DNA of 64,000 nt from the NCBI GenBank assembly GCA_964507045.1, contig CAZDOO010000016.1, positions 15,262 to 79,261 on the forward strand, given 5' to 3'. A program made the translations under genes and the position numbers. Shown one piece after another: positions 32,584 to 41,610 of this stretch (position 1 is the stretch's first letter; each line of letters opens with the position of its first letter). The notes under the pieces were generated by a model, which saw only the letters and a list, made by a program, of their open reading frames with translations, did not search any database and was not told the DNA's origin. The DNA comes from UBA8199 sp964507045 (GTDB lineage: Bacteria > Verrucomicrobiota > Verrucomicrobiia > Limisphaerales > UBA8199).

Positions 32584-35169
32584 TCAGCGGACGAAGGTGG
32601 CCTTAACGCGCCTGGATTTGAGCACGTATGGACACCAGATGAGGGCATGAAGAATGCCGCGAACGAGCTCCTTCGTTGATGCAGGATCAGGGCTGGCGGC
32701 CAGGTAGCCTATGCGGCCGCCTACGATCTCATCTATTACCAGAATCAGGGCATTCCCGAGCAACAGCGCGATATAGACTCGGGGAAACCACCTGCGCTTG
32801 GAGAAGAACAGCCAAGCCGCCAGGAGGGTTAATCCGAACAACAGGATATTACCCAGCACCTCGAAGATGAGCAGAGGGCCATACAGCGGATGATAATGCT
32901 CGCCGCCGGGAACAGCGACAGCCTGCCAGGCGGCGACGCCAAAGAAGCCCTCCCAATTCTTGAGCAGGGCCACCGGGCGCCATACCAGGCTGGAACACAA
33001 TCCGAACCCCACAACGATCAGCCACCCTCCCAGCCCCTGCAGACGGGCTTCGTCGGGCGAGGCCGGGGGCAATACGGGAGGGGCCGCATTGCCGGCGAGC
33101 GCCGCCAGCCGCCCAAGCCATAAGCCGCCGGCCAACGTTGCCGCGCAGCCGAAGGCGGTCACAACCACCATCAGCCAGTTGAGCCGGGCCAGCACTGCCC
33201 CGGGCGAAGTGTCGTAGCGGTAGAGAGTGTCGCCCAGCAAGTTCTGCATTTCCTCCAGCTTGTCCAAATACCCCGGAACCTTCTCGGGCGGAACCGCCGC
33301 GGTCTTCGTCTCGCAATCGTAGTTGAACCGCACGACCGAACTCGACGAACTCCGCCGGTAGTGAAAAGCAAAGGCCTCGCCTTCCACTTTATGCTCCACC
33401 GGGTTCAGGTTCCAACTGCTATCCGGCAGGTGAACGACTACCGCCTGTTCGCGTTTGCACGGGTAAGGAAGCCTCAAAGGCATCTTTCGGAGGCGGGTAT
33501 CGGGATCGGTCAGCATCCTCTCCAGGCTTTCGGAATAGAAGGATGCCGCCCATCGGTGATTCTCCTTGTCCTTCTCCCAAAGATTGCAGACCTCGTAATG
33601 CTCCGTCAGTTCGAGGACGTTCTGGGCCCGCTGGTCCTTGATCTGCGGCGAGCCCTGCTCTTTGATTCCCGGGTAGTAGCGCGCGTAGAAGTTGAGATAG
33701 TTCTTCGTAAGATCCTTCAGATCTGTCCGTGCCAGGAACTCCCGCATGTTGTCCGCCTCCGCGCCCTGGTATGCGGTCTCAACGGTGAGCGAGGCCGGCG
33801 AGACGTAATCCTTCAGGCGAAAGGTCGAGGTGACGCGGGTGAGCGCGCTAGCGGCTGAGGGCGGAACGTCCTCCAGTGCATTGCCGCCCTGCTTGATGAC
33901 CAGCGCTTTGCCCAACCGAGGTAGAGAGCGATTCCACAACGAGCCACCCTGGTGCGCACAGGTGGGGTCGACCCAGACAGCCTTGCCGCCAAGCAGAACC
34001 TTCACCACCACGTGGTTGAAAGCGAACGGAGAGGGTAGACTGCGCGCGACCGCGTCCCGAGCCGATGTGCTTACCAGCGCCGGATAGGCCTCAATATCCA
34101 TCTCCCGCAGCAAGGTGCAGAGCAGGAGGGTCTTGGCCTTGCAGTCGCCATACCGCAAACGGAAGGTCTCGGAGGGATCGGCGGGCCGATAAGAATCCGG
34201 GCCCAGTTCGATGCCCGTGTAGCGCAGTTCATCCTGTACGAACTCCAGCGCCGCGCGGGCTCGTTCTTCGACTGGGCGCGTACCCTCCCGCCATTTGCCA
34301 ATCATGGCCTGTAGTTCCGGGGCAGGATTGGTCCTTTCTCCGGAATAAAGCGGCAACGCCCAGTCCACCACTCGGGACCAGTTATCGAAGTCGCTGAACT
34401 CCAGATACGGAAACGCTTCATAACCAAACGGCACATCGTCTTCGTACGGTATAGCCTCCACGTTCGTGAAATCCCATACCCGGGCCGTGCTGCCCCCGAT
34501 CTGTTCCTGGCTGGGTGCGACCGGGGTCATATGCTGGCGGAAGTACAATGGTCTGTCAGTGGGCCAGATCACGCGCAGACGCTGGCGGTCCAGCGGCACG
34601 CTGCTTTGCACCACGAACTTCGCGGCATAGTGACCATTTAGGACGGGGTTGCCTCCCCGCAGGCTGTATGCGTACTCGAGCACGTCACCCACTCTCAGGT
34701 CTTCCACAAAAAGAACCACGCTCTTGTCGCCGGTGAACAGATGTCCGTCGAGATCCGGTTCCCGCTGTATGATGCGGACCTTCGCGAGGTCCAGTTTGTC
34801 CAGCACTCTCCCTTGCCGGTGAATCTGCACCCGGTGCAGCAGCAGTTCCTGAAAGCTAGGGTCAAAACCAAACGTCAGGCTCCCGCAGTCTTGCACGCCG
34901 GTTTCATTCTCCATGAGTTCAAGCACGCGAGTAAACTTCTCCTGCCGTTGCGGGTGTTGCTGCCATTCCCGAAGGAGATAGCGCACGCCTTCGGATTGTT
35001 TGCTCAACGACCGGTTCGTCGGCGCACTCCAGTCGCAAAGGCGCACCCACTCGGGAGGGGGCGTTACGCTGACGTTTGTAGGCTGACCCCACAAGCTGGC
35101 GGCGAAACAGAGAAACACCCCCAGCGCGAAAGCGTGGCTGCCCGACCGGGATGATACCTGGTCCGGCAT
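32584..35169 (-). CDS. DUF3857-transglutaminase-like-DUF2569 membrane protein
   Basis: 861 residues from the ATG at 35169, giving a signal peptide (SHAFALGVFLCFAASLWGQ). Order: a DUF3857-type N-terminal region (about 60-270; FVEDLRVGDVLEYAYSLRGG), a transglutaminase-like core (about 300-410) with RYGDCKAKT carrying the Cys, FNHVVVKV carrying the His and WVDPT carrying the Asp, a second beta-rich region, then four C-terminal transmembrane helices beginning RLQGLGGWLIVVGFGLC, which match DUF2569. The likely role is a periplasmic cysteine protease or crosslinking enzyme tethered to the membrane; substrate unknown. It lies antisense between thrS and the duplicated thrS end, so it may have arrived as one unit. 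Confidence 0.82.
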   Translation of the reverse strand: MPDQVSSRSGSHAFALGVFLCFAASLWGQPTNVSVTPPPEWVRLCDWSAPTNRSLSKQSEGVRYLLREWQQHPQRQEKFTRVLELMENETGVQDCGSLTFGFDPSFQELLLHRVQIHRQGRVLDKLDLAKVRIIQREPDLDGHLFTGDKSVVLFVEDLRVGDVLEYAYSLRGGNPVLNGHYAAKFVVQSSVPLDRQRLRVIWPTDRPLYFRQHMTPVAPSQEQIGGSTARVWDFTNVEAIPYEDDVPFGYEAFPYLEFSDFDNWSRVVDWALPLYSGERTNPAPELQAMIGKWREGTRPVEERARAALEFVQDELRYTGIELGPDSYRPADPSETFRLRYGDCKAKTLLLCTLLREMDIEAYPALVSTSARDAVARSLPSPFAFNHVVVKVLLGGKAVWVDPTCAHQGGSLWNRSLPRLGKALVIKQGGNALEDVPPSAASALTRVTSTFRLKDYVSPASLTVETAYQGAEADNMREFLARTDLKDLTKNYLNFYARYYPGIKEQGSPQIKDQRAQNVLELTEHYEVCNLWEKDKENHRWAASFYSESLERMLTDPDTRLRKMPLRLPYPCKREQAVVVHLPDSSWNLNPVEHKVEGEAFAFHYRRSSSSSVVRFNYDCETKTAAVPPEKVPGYLDKLEEMQNLLGDTLYRYDTSPGAVLARLNWLMVVVTAFGCAATLAGGLWLGRLAALAGNAAPPVLPPASPDEARLQGLGGWLIVVGFGLCSSLVWRPVALLKNWEGFFGVAAWQAVAVPGGEHYHPLYGPLLIFEVLGNILLFGLTLLAAWLFFSKRRWFPRVYIALLLGNALILVIDEIVGGRIGYLAASPDPASTKELVRGILHALIWCPYVLKSRRVKATFVR

Positions 35170-35399
35170 GGAGTGGTCAGATGCGAGGTGGCAATCCATC
35201 TGTAATAACCTTGGAACTCTCTATTGTCTGCGCCATCGGAAATGGCATAAACCACACGCGGCCATTTGCAAAGCAATAAGCAACAGCCGTCCGGCGCGAG
35301 GCTGCGGCTCGCGACCAATAGCGTGGCAGCGCGACGCTATGCCTGCCCCATTTGGACGAGCGAGTCGAAGAAGGGCAGGGAAGGTGTGGGGACTGCGGC

Positions 35400-35646
35400 G
35401 CAGCTTGTGCAGGAACTGCGCGCCGACCTGGTTCGCGCCGAGGGCGACTACAGCAACGACAAGATCAACGGCAAGATCCAGCAAGCCGAGCAGGCCAAGG
35501 TCCACACCATGCTGGTCGTCGGCCCGCGCGACCTGGCCGCCAACGCCGTCAGCGTCCGCGTCCACGGCAAAGGCAGCCTCGGCGCCAAGCCCAAGGCGGA
35601 AGTGGTGGCGGATATCCTGGCGGCGATCCGCGAGCGGAGGGCGTAG
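35400..35646 (+). pseudogene. Duplicated 3' end of thrS (anticodon-binding domain)
   Basis: About 83 codons from VQELRADLVRAEG to the stop match the end of thrS (32297-32545). By eye 14 codons differ: 10 synonymous, 4 conservative (N/D, I/V, M/L, S/N). The reading frame is open, joined to about 44 unrelated codons upstream (possible ATG at 35266), so a 126-residue chimeric product is possible. The synonymous bias says this sequence was under selection in a full thrS for some time; it is not a recent simple duplication. It marks the right border of a segment carrying the DUF3857 gene. Confidence 0.8.
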
Positions 35647-35652
35647 CGATCC

Positions 35653-35882
35653 CCTCGCTTAACAGAGCGTCACGAGCTATGGAATCCGGGCGAGGATGGC
35701 CTCGATCTTGGGCATCAGGTCCGGCAAGGTGTTAGTCACAAATAACCTAGTGACGAATGTAAGCCGGCAGCAATTTCTGACAAGGGCAATCTTGCCGCGG
35801 TTGAACCCGATCCTCGATCCGGCTATTCTAAAAGGGTGGCCATTGAACCCACTTGGGACAGAGAAGGCACGCCGAGCAACAA
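35653..35882. other. Intergenic region without a recognisable gene
   Basis: Follows the thrS remnant and precedes the isochorismatase-like gene. A minus-strand frame ending in LPDLMPKIEAILARIP (stop near 35677) could be the tail of an unknown protein, and a plus-strand frame from 35696 overlaps the next gene; neither is supported. Confidence 0.3.
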
Positions 35883-36455
35883 ATGAAGCCGACTATTCCG
35901 GCGCAGGCGGCGGCATTGGTGATTGATGTGCAGACGGGCTTGTTCGGCGCCAAGCCCCCGCCATTCGAGGCCGAGGCCGTCATCGCTCGCATCAACGCAG
36001 TCACGGCACAGGCTCGACAGGCCGGCGCCCCGGTTATCTTTATCCAACACGACAGCGAACCGTCCGAGCCAGACTTGGTTCCATTCAGCGAAGGCTGGAA
36101 GCTGCATCCGAAGCTTGAGGTCCGCCCCGGCGAGTTGGTGATCCGCAAGACCACCTGCGACGCGTTCTACGGCACCGCGCTCGAATCGGAGCTTCGCTCC
36201 CGCGGCATCACCACCCTGCTGCTGATGGGCTTCGCCACCGACTTCTGTGTTGACTCAACTCTCCGCAACGCGCTGAGCAAGGACTTCAGTGTCATCGTCG
36301 TTGCCGATGCGCATACGACGGCGGATGATCCGATTCTTAAGGCAGAGTTGGTCATCAAGCACCATAACTGGGCATGGGCCAATTGCATTTCCCGCAAGGG
36401 CGTAACCATCCTCAAGGCCAGCGAGGTCCGCTTCCCAGCCGCCGCTGCGACCTGA
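35883..36455 (+). CDS. Isochorismatase-family cysteine hydrolase
   Basis: 190 residues from the ATG at 35883. The catalytic triad is complete: Asp in ALVIDVQTGLF, Lys in LVIRKTTCDAFYGT and Cys in GFATDFCVDSTLR. Family members are nicotinamidases, isochorismatases, ureidoacrylate or other amide hydrolases acting in the cytosol; the sequence does not tell which. It is a single gene, convergent with the ACT-domain gene; a palindromic repeat occupies the whole 87-bp gap between the two stop codons. Confidence 0.9.
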   Translation: MKPTIPAQAAALVIDVQTGLFGAKPPPFEAEAVIARINAVTAQARQAGAPVIFIQHDSEPSEPDLVPFSEGWKLHPKLEVRPGELVIRKTTCDAFYGTALESELRSRGITTLLLMGFATDFCVDSTLRNALSKDFSVIVVADAHTTADDPILKAELVIKHHNWAWANCISRKGVTILKASEVRFPAAAAT

Positions 36456-36542
36456 TTCAGGGCGAGCGTCCGCGCGAGCCCTGATTTTCGCCGGCCTCCA
36501 GAGAAGTTTGGGCTCGCGGGGACGCTCGCCCTCCCAACCGGT
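36456..36542. repeat. Palindromic repeat GGGAGGGCGAGCGTCCCCGC, copy 2
   Basis: Opposite orientation to copy 1 (24846-24932). Inverted arms AGGGCGAGCGTCCGCGCGAG and CTCGCGGGGACGCTCGCCCT fill the space between two convergent stop codons. It could serve as a bidirectional terminator hairpin, but no T tract is present. Confidence 0.7.
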
Positions 36543-36968
36543 TCAAGCCAGTTTCTTCAGCACTGCGGCGGCTCGCTTCGCGTCCTTCTCCGTATCCAAC
36601 GCCACGTGCAGCAAGCACCTCTTGCCGATGGCGGCCGCCGAGAGTCCGCGCAGGTTGATGCCGGCTTCGGCCAGCGCCCGGGTTAGCTTTGCGCCCATTC
36701 CCGGCTGATCGTCCCCTTCGACGCGGACGGAATGCAGGCCGTCGGTCTTCTGGAAACCGGCCTCGTCCGCCGCTTTGATCTGTTTGGCTCCGTTCAGCGG
36801 CGTGACGAACACCACCCCGCTGCCGCGCTGCTCCGGCGCCCGGCGGGCGAGCACGAACTCCAGATTCGCCCCTGCCGCGGCCAGTGCCGCAAGTTTGTCC
36901 GCCAAGGCCCCGGGCCGGTCATCAATGATCGCCGCCCACGTCTCCGCTCGGCATATTTTGAGTTTCAT
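36543..36968 (-). CDS. Tandem ACT-domain protein
   Basis: 141 residues. Two ACT domains: the first at about 5-65 (WAAIIDDRPGALADKLAALA), the second at about 75-140 (SVRVEGDDQPGMGAKLTRAL, EAGINLRGLSAAAI). The DRPGALA and DQPGMGA turns are the ligand-binding loops. There is no attached enzyme domain. Such stand-alone proteins probably bind an amino acid or nucleotide and regulate another protein in the cytosol. It is downstream of, and on the same strand as, the glycoside-hydrolase-like gene only by convergence order; no operon is evident. Confidence 0.85.
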   Translation of the reverse strand: MKLKICRAETWAAIIDDRPGALADKLAALAAAGANLEFVLARRAPEQRGSGVVFVTPLNGAKQIKAADEAGFQKTDGLHSVRVEGDDQPGMGAKLTRALAEAGINLRGLSAAAIGKRCLLHVALDTEKDAKRAAAVLKKLA

Positions 36969-37057
36969 GGCTCACCTTTGGTTGGTTGTTGCTGTCCCAA
37001 CCCCTACACTATCTCACATGCCCGGCTGCTTGGCCATTGAAAACCAGCCCTGCTTCC

Positions 37058-38383
37058 TTACTGGTGGCAATTTCCCAGACTCAGCAGCACCCCTTGCCCC
37101 CCCGTCAGCCACAACCCGTTCTTCTGGTCAAGGTCAGACCGGGCGCCATCTACGGCGGAGACGACCTGGATGGAGCGGCACGGCACTTTGGTTGTCAGTG
37201 TGAACATCGCCGACCGTTCCAAACTCAGGTTCACGATCATAACGTAAGCCTCGCCATTAGCGTGGCTGAATTCTCCGACCATGACCGGCGTCGGGCAGGC
37301 AACCGCTTCCACCAGTTTGCCCGGCAGCAGCGGCAGACCCTCCGCCGGCGCCGGCGCGCTGAAGAACACGCCGGTCGAAGTCAGCCGGCTCATGACCGGC
37401 GCGAGCGCGGCCACCTGCGAGTTGACGTCCCGCAGGTAAACCCAGGTGAGGGTCTTGCGGTCTGCGGGGTCAATGGGCGTGTGCTTGTAACCGGACCCAT
37501 AGTAGTTGTACCACGTGACGCCCCGATACCCGGCCGCCAGCGTCGTGTAGGCCTGGAACTGGAGGTTGGCGACCGAGGGGATGGGCGTTTGGGGCCGGAT
37601 TTGATTGGCGGAAACAATGTTCAGGCAGGGAAGCTGATGCTCCAGCGCCACGCGCCGCACCTCCAGGAGATTGCGGTAATAGCTGGCCGCCTTGTCTTTG
37701 TTCTTAAGGTCGTCCGAGTATTGCACCATGTAGTTGTCGTAGCTGATCACCTGCGGCTTCACCTCCGCCACGAAGCGTTCCAGGTATTCGGTGTAATTGG
37801 AGGTGCCGAGCTGGGACATGTCCGGCGCACCGAGGGTGGCGTAGTCGGGAAACAGGTTGATGTACGCCAGCTTGCCTGGGGCATACTTCCTCACCGCCGC
37901 CACCGCCTTGCCCAGGGCCGGGAAGTCCCTGATCCCCGGTTCGTCCATGATGAAGTAACCCTTCAGCGCGGGGCTCTTACCCGCCGCGCGAATGATCTGC
38001 CGGATGCGCTGCTCGATCGCCGCATCGGAGAGTCTCCTCCACGCGCGCTGGTATGGCGGGGAAGAGGTGTCCTGGTCTGGCACCAGGACCAGGGCGCCAA
38101 GGCCGAGCTTCTTGCAGCGCCGGAGGTCCTTGGGCCAGACAAAGCCGGCCATGTTAAAATGGCAATCGGCGACGCTCTCCAGCCCGCTTTGGCGGTGGTC
38201 GGTATAGGGCTTCACCCAGCCGTGATACGGACTCCAGGGGAGGATGGGGAAGAAGTCGGGTTGGGTAATGTCGCTGGCATTGAGCCCGCTTCCGGTCGCG
38301 CCCAACGAACCGGCGGCCAGCAAGAGGCTCAACCCGCCCAATACCCAGGGAATTCTCCAGAGATTGATGCAGAATCGTTTCAT
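37058..38383 (-). CDS. Secreted glycoside-hydrolase-like TIM-barrel protein
   Basis: 441 residues from the ATG at 38383, giving a signal peptide (RIPWVLGGLSLLLAAGSLG). The sequence reads as a TIM barrel: FNMAGFVWPKDLRRCKKLGL, GYFIMDEPGIRDFPALGK (Asp-Glu as possible acid), GKLAYINLFPDYATLG, VISYDNYMVQY and GYRGVTWYNYYGSGY, then a C-terminal beta domain. Similar proteins in Verrucomicrobiota and Planctomycetota are annotated as beta-galactosidase- or GH42-like hydrolases; I cannot assign a family. Divergent from the HtrA-type gene with a 130-bp shared upstream region. Confidence 0.7.
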   Translation of the reverse strand: MKRFCINLWRIPWVLGGLSLLLAAGSLGATGSGLNASDITQPDFFPILPWSPYHGWVKPYTDHRQSGLESVADCHFNMAGFVWPKDLRRCKKLGLGALVLVPDQDTSSPPYQRAWRRLSDAAIEQRIRQIIRAAGKSPALKGYFIMDEPGIRDFPALGKAVAAVRKYAPGKLAYINLFPDYATLGAPDMSQLGTSNYTEYLERFVAEVKPQVISYDNYMVQYSDDLKNKDKAASYYRNLLEVRRVALEHQLPCLNIVSANQIRPQTPIPSVANLQFQAYTTLAAGYRGVTWYNYYGSGYKHTPIDPADRKTLTWVYLRDVNSQVAALAPVMSRLTSTGVFFSAPAPAEGLPLLPGKLVEAVACPTPVMVGEFSHANGEAYVMIVNLSLERSAMFTLTTKVPCRSIQVVSAVDGARSDLDQKNGLWLTGGQGVLLSLGNCHQ

Positions 38384-38513
38384 GGTTTGCCAGGGTAGTT
38401 CAGAGTTCAGGGCGGCAGTTTCCTCGCGCCGCGGGTGGCGAGTCAAGCACGGGGAGCAGTTGGAGCCCAATTCAGTGCTTGCCACCAGGGGGATTTGCTC
38501 TAGAAGCTCTGAA

Positions 38514-40571
38514 ATGTTTCAGCGCCGTTTGTTTTACCCGCTCCGGGCAATAGTCCTTGCGGCCGGCTCGTTCGTGGCTTTGGCCGCCGACGATGCGGGC
38601 GCCAAAGACCGCGGCGCACCGCCGGAGCTTCAGCCGCAGATTGACGTGGCCATTGCCAAAGTCAAACCGGCCCTGGTGCGGATCCGGGTCGTGGCCACCG
38701 ACTACAGCGAAGGGCGCGAGACGAAGGCGCAGGAGGTGGGCAGCGGCGCCATCATCACCAAGGACGGCTATCTGGTTACCAACCATCATGTTGCCGGCCA
38801 CGCCGTGCGCATGTTCTGCACGCTCTGGAACCGGGAGGAAATCGAGGCCGAACTGATCGGCACCGATCCCCTCACGGATATCGCGGTGCTCAAGCTCAAG
38901 CCGGAGCGCCCGGTCGAGTTCTCAACCGCCAGCTTCGGGGATTCCACAAAGGTCGAGGTGGGCGAATACGTGCTGGCGATGGGCAGCCCCATGGCCATCT
39001 CCCAGTCCGTCACGCTCGGCATTATCAGCAATCCCGAGATGATGATGCCGCGGTTTTGGAGCGCGCGCCGGCGCCTGCAGCTGGACGGCGAGGATGTCGG
39101 CTCGCTGGTGCGCTGGCTGGGCCACGATGCCGCGATCTATGGCGGCAACTCCGGCGGCCCGCTGGTCAACTTGCGCGGCGAAATCATCGGCATCAATGAA
39201 ATGAGCTACGGCCTGGGCGGCGCAATCCCCGGCAACCTCGCCCGGAGCGTCGCCGACCAGCTCATGACCAACGGCCAGGTCCGGCGAAGCTGGCTCGGGC
39301 TGGACGTCCAGCCGCTCTTCAAGCGCTTCCAGGACCAGCACGGGGTTCTGATCAGCGGCGTCCTGGAAAACTCGCCGGCGGCCCAGGCGGGCTTCAAGCC
39401 GGGCGATCTGCTTCTGCGCATGGGCGGCACCGCCACCGATGTCCGCTTCGACGAGCAAATGCCTGACTTCATGCTGTTGATGACCAGCCTGCCTGTCGGC
39501 CAGCCGGTCAAAGCGGTCGTTAAACGCGATGGCAAAGAACTCACGCTCCAGCCCGTTCCGCTCGATCGCGGGGAGGTCTATCCCCCGCAGCAGGAACTCC
39601 GCGAGTGGGGGTTGACGGCGCGGGACTTCTCGAACCTGCTGGCCAAGGAAATGAAGCGCGCCGCGCCGGGGGGCGCGCTGGTCACTTCCGTCCGCCCCGG
39701 CGGACCGGCGGGCAGCGCCAAACCTTCGCTTCAACCCAAAGATGTGATTGTGGAGGTGAACCAACAGCCGGTGAAGAATACCGGGGACCTGATCGCCCTG
39801 ACGCGCAAGCTGACGGCGGGTCACACCGAACCGGTGCCGGCGACGGTTACCTTCGAGCGCAAGGCAGCCCGCTACCTGGCCGTCGTCCAGGTGGGCCTCG
39901 AGGAGCTCAAAGACCCCGGCCTCGAGGTCACCAAGGCCTGGCTGCCGGTCGAGACCCATGTCGTCAGCCGCGAGATCGCCAAACAGCTTGGCCAGCCGGC
40001 TCTGAAGGGCTTCTACGTCACGCGCGTCTATCCCGGCACGACCGCCGACAAGGCCGGGCTCAAAGCCGGCGACTTCATCACGGCCGTGGACGGCGGCAAG
40101 TTGTCGGCCTCCGACTCCGAGTATGAAGACGAGCTGTCCTCGCTGATCCGGCAATACGATATTGGCAAGACGGTCGAGTTAACCGTCTTGCGCGACAAGC
40201 AAGAGCTCCGGGTCCCGGTCGAACTGGCCCGCTCCCCGCGCCTGCAGCGGGAGATGAAGAAATACCGCAACGACGACTTTGAGTTCACCGCCCGCGACGT
40301 GTCCTTCTTTGACGCGGTCGAAGAGCAATGGGACAACGATCAGAAGGGCGCGCTGGTGGAGTCTGTCAAGAGCGGCAGTTGGGCCGAGCTCGGGTCGCTG
40401 ACAGAGGGCGACCTGATCCTGGAAGTGGACGGTCGCCCCGTGGACAAAGTGGACACGCTCCGGGCCGAACTGGAGCGAGCGGCCACCGGCAAAGCCAAGA
40501 CCGTCGTCATCAAGGTGCTGCGCGGCATCCACTGCTCTTACCTGGAAATAGAACCGAACTGGAAGCATTAA
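38514..40571 (+). CDS. HtrA/Deg-type serine protease with four PDZ domains
   Basis: 685 residues from the ATG at 38514; signal peptide PLRAIVLAAGSFVALAADD. The trypsin-like domain has His92 (LVTNHHVAG), Asp122 (LTDIAVLKL) and Ser213 (GGNSGGPLV), so it is catalytically complete. Four PDZ-like modules follow: after WLGLDVQPLF (GVLISGVLENSPAAQAGFKP), GALVTSVRPGGPAGSAKPSL, GFYVTRVYPGTTADKAGLKA and GALVESVKSGSWAELGSLTE. Usual DegP has two. It should act in periplasmic protein quality control. The next gene, 20 bp on, encodes a related domain without the catalytic residues. Confidence 0.92.
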   Translation: MFQRRLFYPLRAIVLAAGSFVALAADDAGAKDRGAPPELQPQIDVAIAKVKPALVRIRVVATDYSEGRETKAQEVGSGAIITKDGYLVTNHHVAGHAVRMFCTLWNREEIEAELIGTDPLTDIAVLKLKPERPVEFSTASFGDSTKVEVGEYVLAMGSPMAISQSVTLGIISNPEMMMPRFWSARRRLQLDGEDVGSLVRWLGHDAAIYGGNSGGPLVNLRGEIIGINEMSYGLGGAIPGNLARSVADQLMTNGQVRRSWLGLDVQPLFKRFQDQHGVLISGVLENSPAAQAGFKPGDLLLRMGGTATDVRFDEQMPDFMLLMTSLPVGQPVKAVVKRDGKELTLQPVPLDRGEVYPPQQELREWGLTARDFSNLLAKEMKRAAPGGALVTSVRPGGPAGSAKPSLQPKDVIVEVNQQPVKNTGDLIALTRKLTAGHTEPVPATVTFERKAARYLAVVQVGLEELKDPGLEVTKAWLPVETHVVSREIAKQLGQPALKGFYVTRVYPGTTADKAGLKAGDFITAVDGGKLSASDSEYEDELSSLIRQYDIGKTVELTVLRDKQELRVPVELARSPRLQREMKKYRNDDFEFTARDVSFFDAVEEQWDNDQKGALVESVKSGSWAELGSLTEGDLILEVDGRPVDKVDTLRAELERAATGKAKTVVIKVLRGIHCSYLEIEPNWKH

Positions 40572-40591
40572 CCTCTAGCCAAAAAACGCTT

Positions 40592-41428
40592 ATGCATTGC
40601 CCCTCTAGTCTATTACGTCTGGCCCTCGCCCTCGCGCTAGTCGGCCTGGCCAATCCCACCCGAGCCGACGAGTTGGCCGAGAAAGGCCGGAACATCTTCA
40701 AACAACACCAGCAAGCGGTCGTCACCGTGCAAGTGGTGCTGAAGATCTCCTACTCCGGCGCGTCGAAATCGAGCGAGAACCGGCAGGAACTCACGGGCAC
40801 CGTGGTGGATCCCTCCGGCCTGACCGTGCTCGCCCTCTCGGCGTGCGACCCGAGCGAGATGTACCAGCGCATGATGGCCGACCAGGGCTCCCAGAACAAA
40901 CTGGAGACAGAGGTGACCGACATAAGGATTCTGCTGACGGACGGCACGGAACTGCCGGCCGAGATCGTGTTGCGCGACAAGGACCTCGACCTGGCGTTCA
41001 TCCGGCCCAAGACCAGGCCCGCCAACCCCATGGCCGCGGTGGACCTGGCCAAAACCTCGCCGGCGCAAGTGCTCGACCAGGTCATCACCCTCAATCGCCT
41101 CAACAGCGCCGCCGGCCGCGCCTACGCCGCCTCGGTGGAGCGCATCACGGCGGTCCTCCAGAAACCGCGCACCTTCTACATCCCGGACAGCAACATGACC
41201 TCCACCACCCTCGGCTCGCCGGCCTTTGCCCTCGACGGCAACCTCGTCGGCGTCATGGTCATGCGCGCCGTCACCGCCAAGGGCAGCGGCGGCCGCAACT
41301 ACCGCGACAACCTGACCAGCATCATCCTGCCCGCCGAAGACATCCTCAAAGCCGCCAGGCAGGCCCCCGAAGCCAAGGGCGAGCCCGAGAAGAAGGAAGA
41401 ACCAAAGGACGCCAAGCCGGCCAAGTAG
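40592..41428 (+). CDS. Catalytically inactive trypsin-like (HtrA-related) protein
   Basis: 278 residues from the ATG at 40592; signal peptide LLRLALALALVGLANPTRAD. The fold follows HtrA: KHQQAVVTVQVVLK-like start (QHQQAVVTVQVVLK), GTVVDPSGLTVLALSACDP in place of the His loop (no His), DKDLDLAFIRPK keeping an Asp, and STTLGSPAFALDGNLVGVMV where GNSGGP should be (no catalytic Ser). There is no PDZ domain; the tail is Lys/Glu-rich. It starts 20 bp after the active protease gene, so it is probably its partner, inhibitor or adaptor in the periplasm. That role is inference. Confidence 0.75.
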   Translation: MHCPSSLLRLALALALVGLANPTRADELAEKGRNIFKQHQQAVVTVQVVLKISYSGASKSSENRQELTGTVVDPSGLTVLALSACDPSEMYQRMMADQGSQNKLETEVTDIRILLTDGTELPAEIVLRDKDLDLAFIRPKTRPANPMAAVDLAKTSPAQVLDQVITLNRLNSAAGRAYAASVERITAVLQKPRTFYIPDSNMTSTTLGSPAFALDGNLVGVMVMRAVTAKGSGGRNYRDNLTSIILPAEDILKAARQAPEAKGEPEKKEEPKDAKPAK

Positions 41429-41455
41429 GCGAATGCTGAATCCGTGAATTCCTTT

Positions 41456-41610
41456 GGGATTGGCCGGCCCGGGCGGCCCGGAATGCGGGTCAGGCTCAGA
41501 CCCGGACAATACCCCCCTCTCTGCTGGCTCACCTCACCCTATCCTCACCGTCACCTCACCGTAGAACCTCTGCAAACTTTGCAGAGGTTCAACGGTGAGG
41601 ATACGGGGGG
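41456..41610 (+). repeat. Intergenic element with a long palindrome, copy 2
   Basis: Matches copy 1 (21492-21648): same head GGGATTGGCCGGCCCGGGCG, TCTCTGCTGGCTCACCTCACC and core GAACCTCTGCAAA-C-TTTGCAGAGGTTC centred on 41577. The arms are less perfect and a section of the right arm is lost, so this copy has decayed. Confidence 0.8.

Noticed and set aside
35696..35926. 76-codon plus-strand ORF before the isochorismatase-like gene
   Set aside because: Overlaps the start of a recognised gene and shows no family resemblance.
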